This document shows positions 63,457-64,000 of a stretch of 64,000 nucleotides of DNA, in pieces. The DNA is taken from assembly GCA_964522015.1 (NCBI GenBank), contig CAZFST010000014.1, forward strand, positions 1-64,000, given 5' to 3'. The position numbers and the translations under genes were made by a program. How positions within the stretch are numbered: the first letter of the stretch is position 1; the number at the start of each line of letters is the position of its first letter. The notes below the pieces were generated by a model. It saw only the letters and a program-made list of their open reading frames with translations, had not been told where the DNA came from and ran no database searches. This DNA is from QQWI01 sp964522015. GTDB taxonomy: Bacteria; Bacillota; Clostridia; Peptostreptococcales; Acidaminobacteraceae.

Positions 63457-64000
63457 ATGAATTTACTTGATTTTTCTGTGATGGTGGACGAATTTTTCTG
63501 GTCAAAAGTTATGATCGGGGGCTGTCTTATCGTCGGCGTATACTTCTCATTATTAATGAAATTCCCTCAAGTGCGATTGATCAAAGACATGGTCATGCAA
63601 CTCTTTGGTGGCAAGGCAACTGCTGAAGGTACTTCGTCTTTCCAAAGTTTTTCAATGGCGCTTGGTGGCCGCGTAGGAACTGGTAACATCACAGGGGTTG
63701 CATCTGCAATCTTTGTAGGCGGACCAGGGGCTGTATTCTGGATGTGGGCAATCGCCTTCCTTGGTGCAGGCTCAGCGTATATCGAATCAGCGCTCTCTCA
63801 AGTATGGAAATCAGAAGTACACGGCGAATATCGCGGTGGACCTGCTTACTATATCGAAAAAGGTTTGAAAAGCAGACCATTGGGTATTGCTTTTGCCCTC
63901 CTCACAATCTTTGGTTGTGGTATTGCACTTCCAGGTATCCAAACAACTTCGTTTACATCTGCTGCAGCTGCTTCGTTCTCTGGACTAAGCCCAGCAGTCA
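63457..64000 (+). CDS. sodium:alanine symporter (AGCS family), 5' part
   Basis: The first 181 codons of an AGCS transporter that continues past the window end. Start ATG 63457 with ATGGAGG upstream. The family signature is clear: SMALGGRVGTGNITGVASAI, then GGPGAVFWMWAIAFLGA and YRGGPAYYIEKGL. These proteins import alanine or glycine with Na+. Expression is predicted to need sigma54 and the NtrC-type regulator just upstream, which makes a complete sense-and-import unit with the SBP_bac_3 kinase. Confidence 0.93.
   Translation, partial: MNLLDFSVMVDEFFWSKVMIGGCLIVGVYFSLLMKFPQVRLIKDMVMQLFGGKATAEGTSSFQSFSMALGGRVGTGNITGVASAIFVGGPGAVFWMWAIAFLGAGSAYIESALSQVWKSEVHGEYRGGPAYYIEKGLKSRPLGIAFALLTIFGCGIALPGIQTTSFTSAAAASFSGLSPAV

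Overview
The window looks like part of the chromosome of an anaerobic, low-to-moderate G+C member of the Bacillota, probably class Clostridia. I infer this from strong GGAGG-type ribosome binding sites, short intergenic gaps, intrinsic terminators, a single-cluster ferredoxin-type domain, sigma54-linked peptide and amino-acid genes and many diguanylate cyclases. The genus cannot be settled from the sequence. No insertion sequence, prophage, CRISPR array, rRNA or ordinary tRNA was seen.

Layout. 1-3.5 kb: an RNA-repair locus. It has the tail of a WYL-domain regulator (apparently frameshifted), the RNA ligase rtcB, a non-coding stretch with a tRNA-like RNA whose anticodon loop is expanded to about 44 nt, and a TROVE/DUF2828-type vWA protein. 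4-7 kb: a GH43 beta-xylosidase and its probable LacI-family repressor. 7-11.4 kb: a CACHE-PAS-GGDEF protein with cutC, a threonine-aldolase-like enzyme and a VOC protein. 11.5-20.3 kb: a pseudo-beta-lactamase/GNAT fusion, a cytosolic TPR histidine kinase, small membrane or unknown proteins, a MalT-like (LAL) regulator with a 63-aa partner, and a MerR/GGDEF fusion. 20.4-23.2 kb: a Crp/Fnr regulator divergent from a two-gene permease with a ferredoxin-like tail, then a flavodoxin. 23.2-29 kb: small genes, a TetR/MMPL exporter pair and a large secreted protein. 29-34.6 kb: a NarL/HPK7 two-component system divergent from a three-gene ABC exporter.

34.8-50 kb is a peptide-use region: an M42 peptidase, a receiver-GGDEF protein, an EF-G paralog, then a sigma54 promoter followed by isoaspartyl dipeptidase, an M20 dipeptidase and a complete oligopeptide ABC transporter with fused ATPases. 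A PrpR-like sigma54 activator lies just downstream. It is truncated by an 8-bp tandem duplication that puts its C-terminal winged-helix region out of frame. 50-53.7 kb: a DUF6144-like protein and proBA. 53.6-58.6 kb: a sensor kinase, a divergent RbsB-like binding protein and a TPR-GAF-GGDEF protein, forming a plausible extracellular-ligand sensing cluster. 58.7-64 kb: a Cof-type phosphatase, then a binding-protein/kinase hybrid and an NtrC-type regulator directly before a sigma54 promoter and a sodium:alanine symporter that runs off the window.

Themes: two independent sigma54 circuits for peptide and amino-acid uptake, four GGDEF proteins with four different sensor inputs and no c-di-GMP phosphodiesterase in the window, and an RtcB/TROVE-like/tRNA-mimic locus that is the best candidate for something not well described.
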